Shown here piece after piece: positions 1-8,371 of a stretch of 64,000 nt of DNA. The DNA comes from Achromobacter sp. AONIH1 (GTDB taxonomy: Bacteria; Pseudomonadota; Gammaproteobacteria; Burkholderiales; Burkholderiaceae_B). The stretch spans positions 1,984,001 to 2,048,000 of the forward strand of contig NZ_CP026124.1 of assembly GCF_002902905.1 (NCBI RefSeq). The letters run 5' to 3'. A program made the translations under genes and the position numbers. The notes below the pieces were generated by a model. It did no database searches and was not told the origin of the DNA. It worked only from the letters and a program-made list of their open reading frames with translations. Every line of letters starts with the position of its first letter. Within the stretch, counting starts at the first letter, position 1.

Positions 1-35
1 GGGGGAATCGGAATGAGGCATGGAATGTCGCGGGT

Positions 36-1208
36 TCAAAGCGTGGCCTGGATGCCGAGAATGGCGGTGGATTGGCTGGACAGCGTGCCGCCGTTGCCAT
101 GCACCAGCGCCAGCGCGGCGCCGGACACCTGGCGCGCGCCGCATTCGCCGCGCAGCTGGCGCACCGCCTCGATCATGATGAATACGCCGTACATGCCGGG
201 ATGCACGCAGCACAGCCCGCCGCCGTTGGTGTTGACCGGCAGCCGGCCGCCCGGCGCGATGGCGCCGCCGGCGATGAAGTCGCGCGCCTCGCCCTTGGCG
301 CAGAATCCCAGGTCTTCCAGGAACAGCAGGGTATTGATGGTGAAGGCGTCGTACAGCTCGACCACATCGATGTCGGCGGGCTTCAGTCCGGCCATCTCGA
401 AGGCGCGCCGGCCCGACTCGGTGGCGGCGGTGATGGTCAGGTCTTCCATCGACGAGATCTGGCGATTCCAGACCGAGGTGGCGTTGCCCAGCACATACAC
501 CGGCGGCCGAGGCAGGTCGCGCGCGCGTTCGGCGCGCACCAGCACGTAGGCGCCGGCGCCGTCGGTCACCAGGCAGCAGTCGCGCGCGCTGAGCGGATCG
601 GACATCATGCGGGCGGACAGGATCTGTTCCAGCGTGGCCGGTTCGCGCAGTTGGGCCTCGGGGTTGAGCTGGGCCCATTGATTGGCGGCCAGCGCCACCT
701 GCGCCAGGTCTTCGCGGCGCGTGCCGTACTGGTGCATGTGGCGGGCAGCCGCCAACGCGTAGGACGACAGCGGGCTCAGCGGCTCGTAGGGCGTCTCGTA
801 GGGTTGGGGATCGAACTGCCTGCGTACCCGGCCGATCTCCGCGCGCGACAGCGCCGACGTGCGCTGCGTGCTGCCGTAGCAGACCAGCACTGCCTGGCAC
901 TGGCCCGAGGCCAGCGCGTGCAGCGCCGGCAGCAGATGGGCCACGAAGCTGGAGCCGCCCAGCATGGTGCTGTCGATGAAGGTGGGCCGTATGCCCAGGT
1001 GCTCGATCACGGGCATGGCCCACATCGGCGCGGCCACGCTGGCGGTGCAGATGCCGTCGATATCGCGCATGGACAGGCCGGCATCGGCCACGGCGCGCTG
1101 CGCCGCCTGCACCAGGATTTCCATTTCGGTATAGCCCTGGGCCTGCCCCAGGCCGGCGTGGCCCACGCCTGCCACGGCCACCGCGCCTCGCAGATCGTGC
1201 AGTTTCAT
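36..1208 (-). CDS. Thiolase-fold protein (lipid-transfer protein/SCP-x type), probably not a classical thiolase
   Basis: A 390-residue member of the thiolase superfamily. The start is the ATG at 1208, which overlaps the stop of the upstream DUF35 gene (ATGA), so the two are translationally coupled. The loop that normally carries the nucleophilic cysteine reads DSTMLGGSSF around residue 80, with no cysteine. The C-terminal glycine/histidine motif is present (NTNGGGLCCVHPG). By family knowledge, thiolase-fold proteins lacking this cysteine and paired with a DUF35 protein include the Ltp2-type aldolases that release side chains from acyl-CoAs. I infer an aldolase or lyase role in acyl-CoA catabolism; the substrate is unknown. 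The coding region is complete. Confidence 0.85.
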   Translation of the reverse strand: MKLHDLRGAVAVAGVGHAGLGQAQGYTEMEILVQAAQRAVADAGLSMRDIDGICTASVAAPMWAMPVIEHLGIRPTFIDSTMLGGSSFVAHLLPALHALASGQCQAVLVCYGSTQRTSALSRAEIGRVRRQFDPQPYETPYEPLSPLSSYALAAARHMHQYGTRREDLAQVALAANQWAQLNPEAQLREPATLEQILSARMMSDPLSARDCCLVTDGAGAYVLVRAERARDLPRPPVYVLGNATSVWNRQISSMEDLTITAATESGRRAFEMAGLKPADIDVVELYDAFTINTLLFLEDLGFCAKGEARDFIAGGAIAPGGRLPVNTNGGGLCCVHPGMYGVFIMIEAVRQLRGECGARQVSGAALALVHGNGGTLSSQSTAILGIQATL

Positions 1209-1606
1209 GCTGCCTCCTGTTGCGGCGCGAACACCAGCAGGCCCTGGCCGTTCTCGGACGCAATCCGGGCGCGCACGGACATGCCGATGCGTACCGCCTC
1301 CGGTGGCACGCCCTCGACGCGGCTCATCAGCCGCACGCCTTCCTTCAGGTCGACCAGCGCGACGTTGTAGTCGCCGCCGGCTTCGGGCTTGCGCCGCACC
1401 ACGGTGGTCGAATAGACCACGCCGGCGCCGTCCGGCTCGAACCAGGACAGACGGTCGGCGCCGCAATGGGGGCAGATCATGCGGGGATGGAACACGGCCC
1501 GCTCGCAGCCGCCGCAACGCTGGATGAGGAAGATGCCCCGGTCCAGCGCCCGGCGGTAGAGGGCGTCGGCGCCGCAGTTGGCGGGCGGGCTGTCGAGGGA
1601 GGTCAT
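1205..1606 (-). CDS. DUF35 OB-fold/zinc-ribbon acyl-CoA-associated protein
   Basis: A 133-residue protein with an N-terminal rubredoxin-like zinc ribbon (CGGC, then CPHCG about 17 residues on) followed by an OB-fold. This is the DUF35 arrangement that binds acyl-CoA and partners thiolase-fold enzymes. I chose the ATG at 1606 (MTSLDSPP) over an upstream ATG at 1669 because family members begin shortly before the zinc ribbon. It precedes the thiolase-fold gene and overlaps it by four bases, which supports a two-subunit complex. It is divergent from the acyl-CoA dehydrogenase operon starting at 1803. Confidence 0.85.
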   Translation of the reverse strand: MTSLDSPPANCGADALYRRALDRGIFLIQRCGGCERAVFHPRMICPHCGADRLSWFEPDGAGVVYSTTVVRRKPEAGGDYNVALVDLKEGVRLMSRVEGVPPEAVRIGMSVRARIASENGQGLLVFAPQQEAA

Positions 1607-1802
1607 GGGGTCGGGACGGGAGCGTTGGACATGGCTGCTAGTGTCCGCAGCGTGACGCGCTTCGGCCATTCTTCATTGCTGAAGCTGGTCTTTTGCGCGT
1701 CCGTAGGGCGACCCTCTCTGCCTGCGCGGAAGGCCGTCTTCGGCAGAGGCAGATTGCCGGGTCGCCAGCGCGCGTGGCTAGATACCGGAAAAGGAGACAG
1801 AT

Positions 1803-2993
1803 ATGAACCTGACCTGGACGCCCGAGCTGCGCCGCTTCCGCGAGGAGGTCGCGGCCTTCGCCGCCGCCAGCCTGCCGCCGGATATCCGCGACAAGGTGCT
1901 GCGACATCAGCGGTTGGAACGCGACGACTATGTGCGCTGGCACCTGGTCCTGGCCGACCGCGGCTGGGGCGCGCCCACCTGGCCCGTCGAGCACGGCGGC
2001 ACCGGCTGGAACGCGCTGCAACGGCTGATCTTCGAGGTCGAGTGCTTCAAGGCGGGCGCGCCGAGGCTGCTGCCCTTCGGCCTGTCCATGATCGGACCGG
2101 TGCTGATGAAGTACGGCAGCGCCGCGCAGCAGGCCGAGCTGCTGCCGCGCATCATCCGCGTGCAGGACTGGTGGTGCCAGGGTTATTCGGAGCCGGGTTC
2201 GGGTTCGGACCTGGCCTCGCTGTCGACCCGCGCCGAGCGCGACGGCGGCGAGTACGTGGTCAACGGCCAGAAGACCTGGACCACGCTGGCGCAATACGCC
2301 GACCGCATGTTCTGCCTGGTCCGCACCGATCACGGCGCGCGCGCCCAGCGCGGCATTTCCATGCTGCTGCTGGACATGCGAGCGCCCGGCGTCAGCGTGC
2401 GTCCGATCCGGACGCTGGACGGTGGCTGCGACGTCAACGAAGTCTGGCTGGAAAACGTGCGCGTGCCGGCCGTCAACCTGGTGGGGGAAGAGAACCAGGG
2501 CTGGACCTACGCCAAGTACCTGCTCGGCCACGAGCGTACCGGCATCGCCGGGCTCGGGCATTGCCACCGCGAGCTGGGCATCCTCAAGCGCATGGCGTGG
2601 CAGGCGACTTCACGGGGCCGTCCGCTGCTGGAAGACAGCCGCATGCGCGACCGCATTTCGCGCATCGAGGCCGACATCATGGCGCTGGAGATGCTGCTGC
2701 TGCGCGTGGCCGCCGGCGACGGCGGCGCGCCGGGCGCCGAGGCGTCGGTGCTGAAGATACGCGGCTCCGAAATCCAGCAGGACCTGGCCATGCTGCAGAT
2801 GGAGGTGGCCGGCCCGGACTGCTGGCCCTACGACCCGGACTGGATGCTGGCGGGCGCGGACTGGCACGGGCCGGGGCCGGAGATGGCGGCTGCCGCCGGC
2901 GCGGGCTACGCCGACATGCGCAAGACCTCGATCTACGGCGGCACCACGGAAGTGCAGAAGGGCATCATCGCGCGCCACGCGCTGGGGCTGTGA
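1803..2993 (+). CDS. Acyl-CoA dehydrogenase (subunit 1 of a probable pair)
   Basis: A 396-residue FAD-dependent acyl-CoA dehydrogenase. It shows the helical N-terminal domain, the substrate/FAD strand motif QGYSEPGSGSDLASL, the VNGQKTWTT strand and the C-terminal YGGTTEVQKGIIAR motif, which in this family lines the FAD of the neighbouring subunit. A GGAGA ribosome binding site precedes the ATG at 1803. It is the first gene of an operon with a second dehydrogenase and a hydratase/isomerase. Adjacent divergent dehydrogenases of this kind can form alpha2beta2 heterotetramers (FadE26/FadE27 type), so its partner may be the next gene. The substrate is not evident. Confidence 0.9.
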   Translation: MNLTWTPELRRFREEVAAFAAASLPPDIRDKVLRHQRLERDDYVRWHLVLADRGWGAPTWPVEHGGTGWNALQRLIFEVECFKAGAPRLLPFGLSMIGPVLMKYGSAAQQAELLPRIIRVQDWWCQGYSEPGSGSDLASLSTRAERDGGEYVVNGQKTWTTLAQYADRMFCLVRTDHGARAQRGISMLLLDMRAPGVSVRPIRTLDGGCDVNEVWLENVRVPAVNLVGEENQGWTYAKYLLGHERTGIAGLGHCHRELGILKRMAWQATSRGRPLLEDSRMRDRISRIEADIMALEMLLLRVAAGDGGAPGAEASVLKIRGSEIQQDLAMLQMEVAGPDCWPYDPDWMLAGADWHGPGPEMAAAAGAGYADMRKTSIYGGTTEVQKGIIARHALGL

Positions 2994-3078
2994 CATCCGG
3001 ATGCTGGTCGCCGGATGCTCGTCAGCGGCAGCCCGTCGACGGAAGCCCGGCGCCCCCCTCCCACAAGGAAAACCACGC

Positions 3079-4209
3079 ATGGATTTCATCTATACCGAAG
3101 AACAGCGCATGCTGGCCGACAGCCTGCGGCGCCTGGTGGCGCAGGACTGGACGCAGGCGCGGCGCCGCAAGCGCCAGGCGGCTGGTACGCTCGACGCCGG
3201 AGCCTGGGATGCGCTGGCCGGCCTGGGCGTGCTGGGCCTGAACATCGCCGAGAATTGCGGCGGTTTCGGCGAGCCGCCAGCCAGCCTGCTGCCGGTGCAT
3301 CTTGAACTGGGGCGCGGACTGGTGTCCGAGCCGGTCATTCCCAGCGCCGTGATGGGCGCGGCCCTGGTGGCGGCTTGCGGCGAGGGCGCGCGCCGGCGCT
3401 GGCTGCCGGGCATCGCCTCGGGCGAGTGCATCGCCAGCGTGGCCTGGCAGGAGCCTGGCCGGCGCTATGACCCCGATCCCGCGAATTGCCGCGCGTCGCG
3501 CGACGGCCTGGGCTGGCGGCTGGACGGCGCCAAGCATCTGGTCTGGCACGGCGCGGCCGCCGCCGTCTGGCTGGTCTGCGCGCGTGGCGAGGATGGCGCG
3601 CCGCTGCTCCTGGCCGTGCCGGCGGGTATCGCCGGCGCGCGCGTGACCGACACGCCCACGCTGGACGGCGCGCGTTGCGCGCGGCTGGACTTCGACGGCG
3701 TCCGGCTGGACGCGGAAGCGCTATTGGCGCAGGGCGAGCCGGCGCGACAGGCGCTGGCCGAGTCCCTGCATTGGGGCACGGCCGCGCTGTGCGCGCATGC
3801 GGCCGGGGCGATGGAGCGCCTGCTGGAGATCACCGTCGACTATATCAAGACCCGCAAGCAGTTCGGCCAGCCCTTGGCAAGCTTCCAGGCGCTGCAGCAT
3901 CGCGTCGCCGAGATGTACGTGGCCAAGGAGCTGGCGCTGTCCATGGCCTATGTGGCGGCGGCCGCGCTGACCGAGGACGACCCGCTACGGCGCCGCCGCA
4001 TGCTGGCGTCGGCCAAGCTGGAAACGGCGCGCGCCGGCCGGCAGCTGGCGCAGGCGGCGGTGCAGCTGCATGGCGGCATGGGCATGACCGACGAGCTGGA
4101 GGTGGGCGACTACTTCAAGCGGCTGACCGTCGCCGACCAGCTGCTGGGCGATAGCGCCGAGCAGCTGGCGGTGCTGGAAGCGCTGGCGCGGGAGGAGGAG
4201 GGAACATGA
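3079..4209 (+). CDS. Acyl-CoA dehydrogenase (subunit 2 of a probable pair)
   Basis: A 376-residue acyl-CoA dehydrogenase homologue starting MDFIYTEEQ at 3079, after an AAGGAAAA ribosome binding site. The longer reading frame from 3001 is not supported. The C-terminal domain has the TRKQFGQPLASFQALQH and LHGGMGMTDE motifs. The middle domain is poorly conserved, as in the beta subunits of heteromeric dehydrogenases. It is 85 bases downstream of the first dehydrogenase and overlaps the next gene by ATGA, so all three are probably one transcript. I infer that it forms a heteromer with the upstream dehydrogenase. Confidence 0.88.
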   Translation: MDFIYTEEQRMLADSLRRLVAQDWTQARRRKRQAAGTLDAGAWDALAGLGVLGLNIAENCGGFGEPPASLLPVHLELGRGLVSEPVIPSAVMGAALVAACGEGARRRWLPGIASGECIASVAWQEPGRRYDPDPANCRASRDGLGWRLDGAKHLVWHGAAAAVWLVCARGEDGAPLLLAVPAGIAGARVTDTPTLDGARCARLDFDGVRLDAEALLAQGEPARQALAESLHWGTAALCAHAAGAMERLLEITVDYIKTRKQFGQPLASFQALQHRVAEMYVAKELALSMAYVAAAALTEDDPLRRRRMLASAKLETARAGRQLAQAAVQLHGGMGMTDELEVGDYFKRLTVADQLLGDSAEQLAVLEALAREEEGT

Positions 4210-5030
4210 ACGATGTGGCGGACGTTGGCAACGACGAGGCCGGATATGCGCAGATCCGTTTTTCGTTGCGCCAGGGCGTGGGCCGCATCACGCTGAACCG
4301 GCCCGAGCGGCTGAACAGCTTCACCGAGGCCATGCATGCCGAACTGGCCCGCGCGCTGGACGCGCTGGAGGCCTGCGAGGGCCTGCGCGGATTGATCGTG
4401 ACCGGCGCGGGCCGGGGCTTTTGCGCCGGCCAGGACCTCTCCGAACGCAAGCCGCCCGCTGCCGGCGAGCGTCGCGACCTGAGCGTGGGGCTGGAGACGC
4501 GCTACCGGCCGCTGATCCTGCGGCTGCGCGCGTTGCCGGTGCCGGTGGTGTGCATGCTCAACGGCGTGGCCGCCGGAGCGGGCGCCAGCCTGGCGCTGGC
4601 CTGCGACGTGATCTACGCGGTGGAATCGGCCCGCTTCGTGCAGGCCTTCAGCAAGATCGGCCTGTTGCCCGACGCGGGCGGCACCTGGTTCCTGCCGCGA
4701 TTGGTCGGCTCCGCCCGCGCGATGGGCGCGGCGTTGTTCGGCGAGTCTGTCAGCGCGCGGCAGGCTGAGGCCTGGGGCCTGATCTGGCGCGCGGTGCCCG
4801 ACGAGGCGCTGGCGGCGACGCTGGCCGAGATCGAAGCCACGCTGGCGGCGGGGCCGACGCGTGCCTACGCGGCGGCCAAGCAGGCGTTGCACGCGTCCAG
4901 CGGCAATACGCTGGCGCAGCAGTTCGACCTGGAAACCCGGTTGCAGCGCGAGCTGGGATACACCGACGACTACCTGGAAGGCATGCGCGCCTTCGCCGAA
5001 AAGCGTCCGCCGGCGTTCACCGGGACTTGA
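4206..5030 (+). CDS. PaaG-like enoyl-CoA hydratase/isomerase
   Basis: A 274-residue crotonase-fold protein. It closely follows the PaaG pattern: TLNRPERLNSF near the N-terminus, the oxyanion-hole segment GAGRGFCAGQDLSER, NGVAAGAGASLALACD, and the acidic loop LLPDAGGTW whose aspartate is catalytic in PaaG. It ends in FAEKRPPAFTG, again as in PaaG. It is the third gene of the dehydrogenase operon (ATGA overlap), so it probably hydrates or isomerises the enoyl-CoA they produce rather than acting in phenylacetate degradation; no other paa gene is here. Its last 14 bases overlap the convergent LysR gene. Confidence 0.88.
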   Translation: MNDVADVGNDEAGYAQIRFSLRQGVGRITLNRPERLNSFTEAMHAELARALDALEACEGLRGLIVTGAGRGFCAGQDLSERKPPAAGERRDLSVGLETRYRPLILRLRALPVPVVCMLNGVAAGAGASLALACDVIYAVESARFVQAFSKIGLLPDAGGTWFLPRLVGSARAMGAALFGESVSARQAEAWGLIWRAVPDEALAATLAEIEATLAAGPTRAYAAAKQALHASSGNTLAQQFDLETRLQRELGYTDDYLEGMRAFAEKRPPAFTGT

Positions 5031-6102
5031 GCGGGGCCTTCGCGCTGCGGGGGGATCTTGCCGCTTGCGGCCTGGCTGCCTGAGTCTCCGCAGCCCGAGT
5101 CTCGGCAGCCTGCGTCCTTGCCGCCGGAGTCCTTGCAGCCGGCGTCTTGGCGGCAGCGCGCGGCTTGGCTGAAGCCCGCACGGCTTCGTCCGGCCGCGCC
5201 GTGTCGCCGGACTCGTCGCGCGACTCCTGTATCTGCGCGATCAGCTCGCGCGCGCAGCCGGGCAGGGCGTCGATGTCGCGCAGCAGCAGCTTGCGCTCGC
5301 GCACCACCCAGGGTTCGTCCAGCTCGACCACGCGCAGGCCCTGGCTGGCGCCGTAGCGCCGTGCGGCCGAATCCGGAATCACGCCCACGCCGACGCCTGC
5401 CTGCACCATGCGGCAGATGGAATCGAAGCTGTAGAGCTGGATGCGCTGGGGCAGGCGCTGGCCGGCCATTTCCAGCTGTTCGCGCAGGAAGGCCACCAGC
5501 GTGGAGCCTTCGTGCATGGTGATGAAGGGATAGCGGACGGCCTCGGTCAGCTTGACCTTGGCGCGGTCCTGCAAGGGGTGGCCGTTGGGCGTCACCAGCA
5601 CCAGGCGGTCGGTGCTGAAGTGGATGGCCTGCAATTCAGGCGCGTCCACCGGGCCGGCCACGATGCCCAGGTCGGTGGTGCCGTCGCGCACGCCGCGCAC
5701 GATGTCGCGCGTCAGCCGCTCCTGCAGGTCCACGGTCACGCCCGGATGCCCGGCCAGGTAGCGGGCCAGCAGGTCGGGCATGAACTCGGTGACCGCCGTG
5801 GTGTTGGCGAAGATGCGGATATGGCCGGCGTCGCCGTCGGCCTGTTCCTGGAAGTCGTGCTTCAGGTGGTCCACCTGGCGCAGGATCACGCGCGCATGCT
5901 GCAGCAGGCGCTGGCCGGCGGGCGTGATCTCCACGCCCCGGCTGTCGCGGTACAGCAGGCGGGTATTGAGCTGGTTCTCCAGCGCCTTGATGCGCACGCT
6001 GACCGCGGCCAGCGACAGGTGGGCGCGCTTGGCCGCCTGCGTCAGGCTGGGGGATTCGGCGATGTGGATGAACAGGCGGAGGTCGGGAAGATCAAAGTGC
6101 AT
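5017..6102 (-). CDS. LysR-family regulator with an alanine-rich C-terminal tail
   Basis: A 361-residue LysR-type regulator. The N-terminal winged helix-turn-helix covers about residues 5-62 (SLTQAAKRAHLSLAAVSVRIKAL) and the periplasmic-binding-like effector domain about 90-300. It is 50-60 residues longer than usual because of a low-complexity tail of repeating Ala-Ala-Arg/Glu-Thr units (about residues 315-355), encoded by a roughly 15-bp tandem repeat near 5070-5165. It is divergent from the hydratase/CoA-transferase/lyase operon that begins at 6351, which is its likely target. The effector may be an operon substrate such as itaconate; that is inference from context. Confidence 0.9.
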   Translation of the reverse strand: MHFDLPDLRLFIHIAESPSLTQAAKRAHLSLAAVSVRIKALENQLNTRLLYRDSRGVEITPAGQRLLQHARVILRQVDHLKHDFQEQADGDAGHIRIFANTTAVTEFMPDLLARYLAGHPGVTVDLQERLTRDIVRGVRDGTTDLGIVAGPVDAPELQAIHFSTDRLVLVTPNGHPLQDRAKVKLTEAVRYPFITMHEGSTLVAFLREQLEMAGQRLPQRIQLYSFDSICRMVQAGVGVGVIPDSAARRYGASQGLRVVELDEPWVVRERKLLLRDIDALPGCARELIAQIQESRDESGDTARPDEAVRASAKPRAAAKTPAARTPAARTQAAETRAAETQAARPQAARSPRSAKAPLKSR

Positions 6103-6180
6103 GCGCCATATTAGTGATCCGTGGCGCGACGCGCCACCCGTGCGATCCTCGGAATCTGTCTGGCGCAGACGCTCCCGAGC

Positions 6181-6254
6181 GGGGCAGCGCGGAGCCGGCT
6201 TTGCCGGTCCGCGGCTGCGCCCCCTTGAGGGGGCGCGCGCAGCGCTCGGGGGTG
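6181..6254 (+). repeat. Dispersed intergenic repeat, copy R1
   Basis: Divergent copy of the family also found at 13246, 32008, 38490 and 48106. It keeps the core GCCGGTCCG, the CAGCGCTCGGGGG end and a near-perfect hairpin GCGCCCCC-TTGA-GGGGGCGC. Unlike the other four copies it lies between divergent genes (LysR and the hydratase operon) rather than just after a stop codon. Confidence 0.75.
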
Positions 6255-6350
6255 GTCCCCCTAAAGGCGGGCTTGAGCAAAAATGAATTCACAGGGAGCG
6301 CGCATTCCAGGCATGCTCCCGCCATGCAACCCTCGACCAAGGATACCGGC

Positions 6351-7181
6351 ATGACCTCCAACGACCCCGCCGCCTGGATCGGCAGCAGCGAGCGCCTGGC
6401 CGACGCGCTCGATCCCGGCCATGCCGCGCGCATCGCCGCCGCCCTGGGCGGGCCGGCGCCGGCCCGCGGCGACGCGTTGCCGCCGCTGTGGCAATGGGCC
6501 TTCTTCATCAGCGCCGTGAGCCAGGATGGGCTGGGGACGGATGGCCATCCCTCGCGCGGCGGTTTCCTGCCGCCGGCGCATGACCGCAACCGCATGTGGG
6601 CCGGCGGCCGGGTCGAATTCGTCCGGCCGCTCAGGGTCGGCGTGCCGGCCGAGCGCGTGTCCACGGTGGCCGACGTCAAGGAAAAGACCGGCCGCACGGG
6701 TGCGCTGCTGTTCGTCACCGTGCGCCACGAATACCGCCAGGACGGCGAGGCCGCGATCCTGGAGGAACAGGACATCGTCTACCGCCAGCCCACGCCGCCC
6801 AAGTTGTCCGGGTCCGAGCCGGCGCCCGAGGCGCAGTGGCGCGACCCGGTCGAGCCGACTTCCGTGCTGCTGTTCCGCTATTCGGCGGTGACCTTCAACG
6901 GCCACCGCATCCACTACGATCATCCCTATGTCACCACTGTCGAGGGCTATCCCGGCCTGGTGGTGCACGGGCCGCTGATCGCCACCGAGATGGTCGCCGC
7001 CTTCGTCCGCGCCCATCCCCAGGCCAGGCTGAAGCATCTGTCGTATCGCGGCCTGCGGCCGTTGATCTCGCCCACGCCCTTCCATGTCGCGGGCCGGCTG
7101 GAGGGTTCGGGGCTGGCCAGGCTGTGGGCCGAGCAGGACGGCACCCTGGCGCACCAGGCCGAACTGAGGTTCGAGGCATGA
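6351..7181 (+). CDS. MaoC/FAS1-type double-hotdog enoyl-CoA hydratase (itaconyl-/mesaconyl-CoA hydratase-like)
   Basis: A 276-residue hydratase with two hotdog folds. The N-terminal half carries the FAS1-like dehydratase segment and the C-terminal half the MaoC motif SAVTFNGHRIHYDHPY followed by GLVVHGPL, containing the hydratase Asn/His residues. AAGGA at 6339 sets the ATG at 6351; an ATG at 6324 is an alternative. It overlaps the CoA-transferase gene by ATGA. Hydratase, class III CoA-transferase and CitE-like lyase together match the itaconate route (itaconyl-CoA to citramalyl-CoA), which suggests the Ich step. A mesaconyl-CoA hydratase role is equally compatible. Confidence 0.85.
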   Translation: MTSNDPAAWIGSSERLADALDPGHAARIAAALGGPAPARGDALPPLWQWAFFISAVSQDGLGTDGHPSRGGFLPPAHDRNRMWAGGRVEFVRPLRVGVPAERVSTVADVKEKTGRTGALLFVTVRHEYRQDGEAAILEEQDIVYRQPTPPKLSGSEPAPEAQWRDPVEPTSVLLFRYSAVTFNGHRIHYDHPYVTTVEGYPGLVVHGPLIATEMVAAFVRAHPQARLKHLSYRGLRPLISPTPFHVAGRLEGSGLARLWAEQDGTLAHQAELRFEA

Positions 7182-8371
7182 GCGCGCCCGCCCCCCGCCC
7201 GCTGGACGGCATCACCGTCGTCAGCCTGGAGCACGCCATCGCCGCGCCGTTCTGCACCCGCCAGCTGGCCGACATGGGCGCGCGCGTGATCAAGATCGAG
7301 CGCCCCGGCGCGGGTGATTTCGCCCGTGGCTATGACGAGCGCGTGCGCGGCCTGTCCTCGCACTTCGTCTGGACCAACCGCTCCAAGGAAAGCCTGACGC
7401 TGGACCTCAAGCGTGACGAGGCCGGCGACGTGATGGAACGTCTGCTGGCCGGCGCCGACGTGCTGGTGCAGAATCTGGCGCCGGGCGCGGCCGCGCGGCT
7501 GGGGCTGTCGTTCGAGGCGCTGCATGCGAAGCACCCGCGCCTGATCGTCTGCGATATCTCCGGCTATGGCGAAGGCGGCCCGTACCAGGACAAGAAGGCC
7601 TACGACCTGCTGATCCAGAGCGAAAGCGGTTTCGTGTCCGTCACCGGCACGGCCGACGGCCCGTCCAAGGCCGGCTGTTCCATCGCCGACATCGCCGCCG
7701 GCATGTATGCCTATTCGGCCATCCTGAACGCGCTGCTGCTGCGCGGCAGGACCGGCGAGGGCAGCCGCATCGACGTGTCCATGCTGGAAAGCATGGTCGA
7801 GTGGATGGGCTATCCCATGTATTACGCCTTTGACGGCGCGCCGCCGCCGCTGCGCGCGGGCGCGGCCCACGCCACCATCTATCCCTACGGGCCGTTTCCC
7901 GTGGGCGGCGGGGCCACCATCATGCTGGGCCTGCAGAACGAACGCGAGTGGCGCGTGTTCTGCGCCCAGGTGCTGCGCCAGGCCGAACTGGCCGAGGATC
8001 CGCGCTTCCTGTCCAACTCGCAGCGCACCGCCAATCGCGAGGCGCTGCGCACGCTGATCGTCGACGTCTTCGCCGGCCTGGACATCGATCAGGTCACGCA
8101 GCGGCTGGAGGATGCACAGATCGCCAATGCCCGCGTCAACGACATGGCCGGGGTCTGGGCGCATCCGCAGCTCCAGGCGCGTCAGCGCTGGCGCGAGGTC
8201 GGCAGCCCGGCCGGCGCGCTGCCGGCGCTGTTGCCGCCCGCCACCAACAGCGCCTACGCGCCGCGCATGGATCCCGTGCCGGCCGTGGGCGAAAACACCG
8301 ACGCAGTGCTAGCATCATTGGGGTACGCGCCCGACGAGGTGGCGCGACTGCACGCCGCGGAGGTCGTATGA
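7178..8371 (+). CDS. Class III (CaiB/BaiF) CoA-transferase
   Basis: A 397-residue class III CoA-transferase with the N-terminal Rossmann-like start (DGITVVSLEHAIAAPFCTRQLADMGA) and RVIKIERPGAGD. The aspartate in KKAYDLLIQSESG fits the catalytic position of the family, which forms an acyl-CoA/aspartyl anhydride. The start at 7178 is fixed by the ATGA overlap with the hydratase, and the gene overlaps the lyase in the same way. In context it would activate a dicarboxylate such as itaconate or mesaconate with CoA from succinyl-CoA or another donor. Family membership is clear; the substrate is inferred. Confidence 0.88.
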   Translation: MSAPAPRPLDGITVVSLEHAIAAPFCTRQLADMGARVIKIERPGAGDFARGYDERVRGLSSHFVWTNRSKESLTLDLKRDEAGDVMERLLAGADVLVQNLAPGAAARLGLSFEALHAKHPRLIVCDISGYGEGGPYQDKKAYDLLIQSESGFVSVTGTADGPSKAGCSIADIAAGMYAYSAILNALLLRGRTGEGSRIDVSMLESMVEWMGYPMYYAFDGAPPPLRAGAAHATIYPYGPFPVGGGATIMLGLQNEREWRVFCAQVLRQAELAEDPRFLSNSQRTANREALRTLIVDVFAGLDIDQVTQRLEDAQIANARVNDMAGVWAHPQLQARQRWREVGSPAGALPALLPPATNSAYAPRMDPVPAVGENTDAVLASLGYAPDEVARLHAAEVV

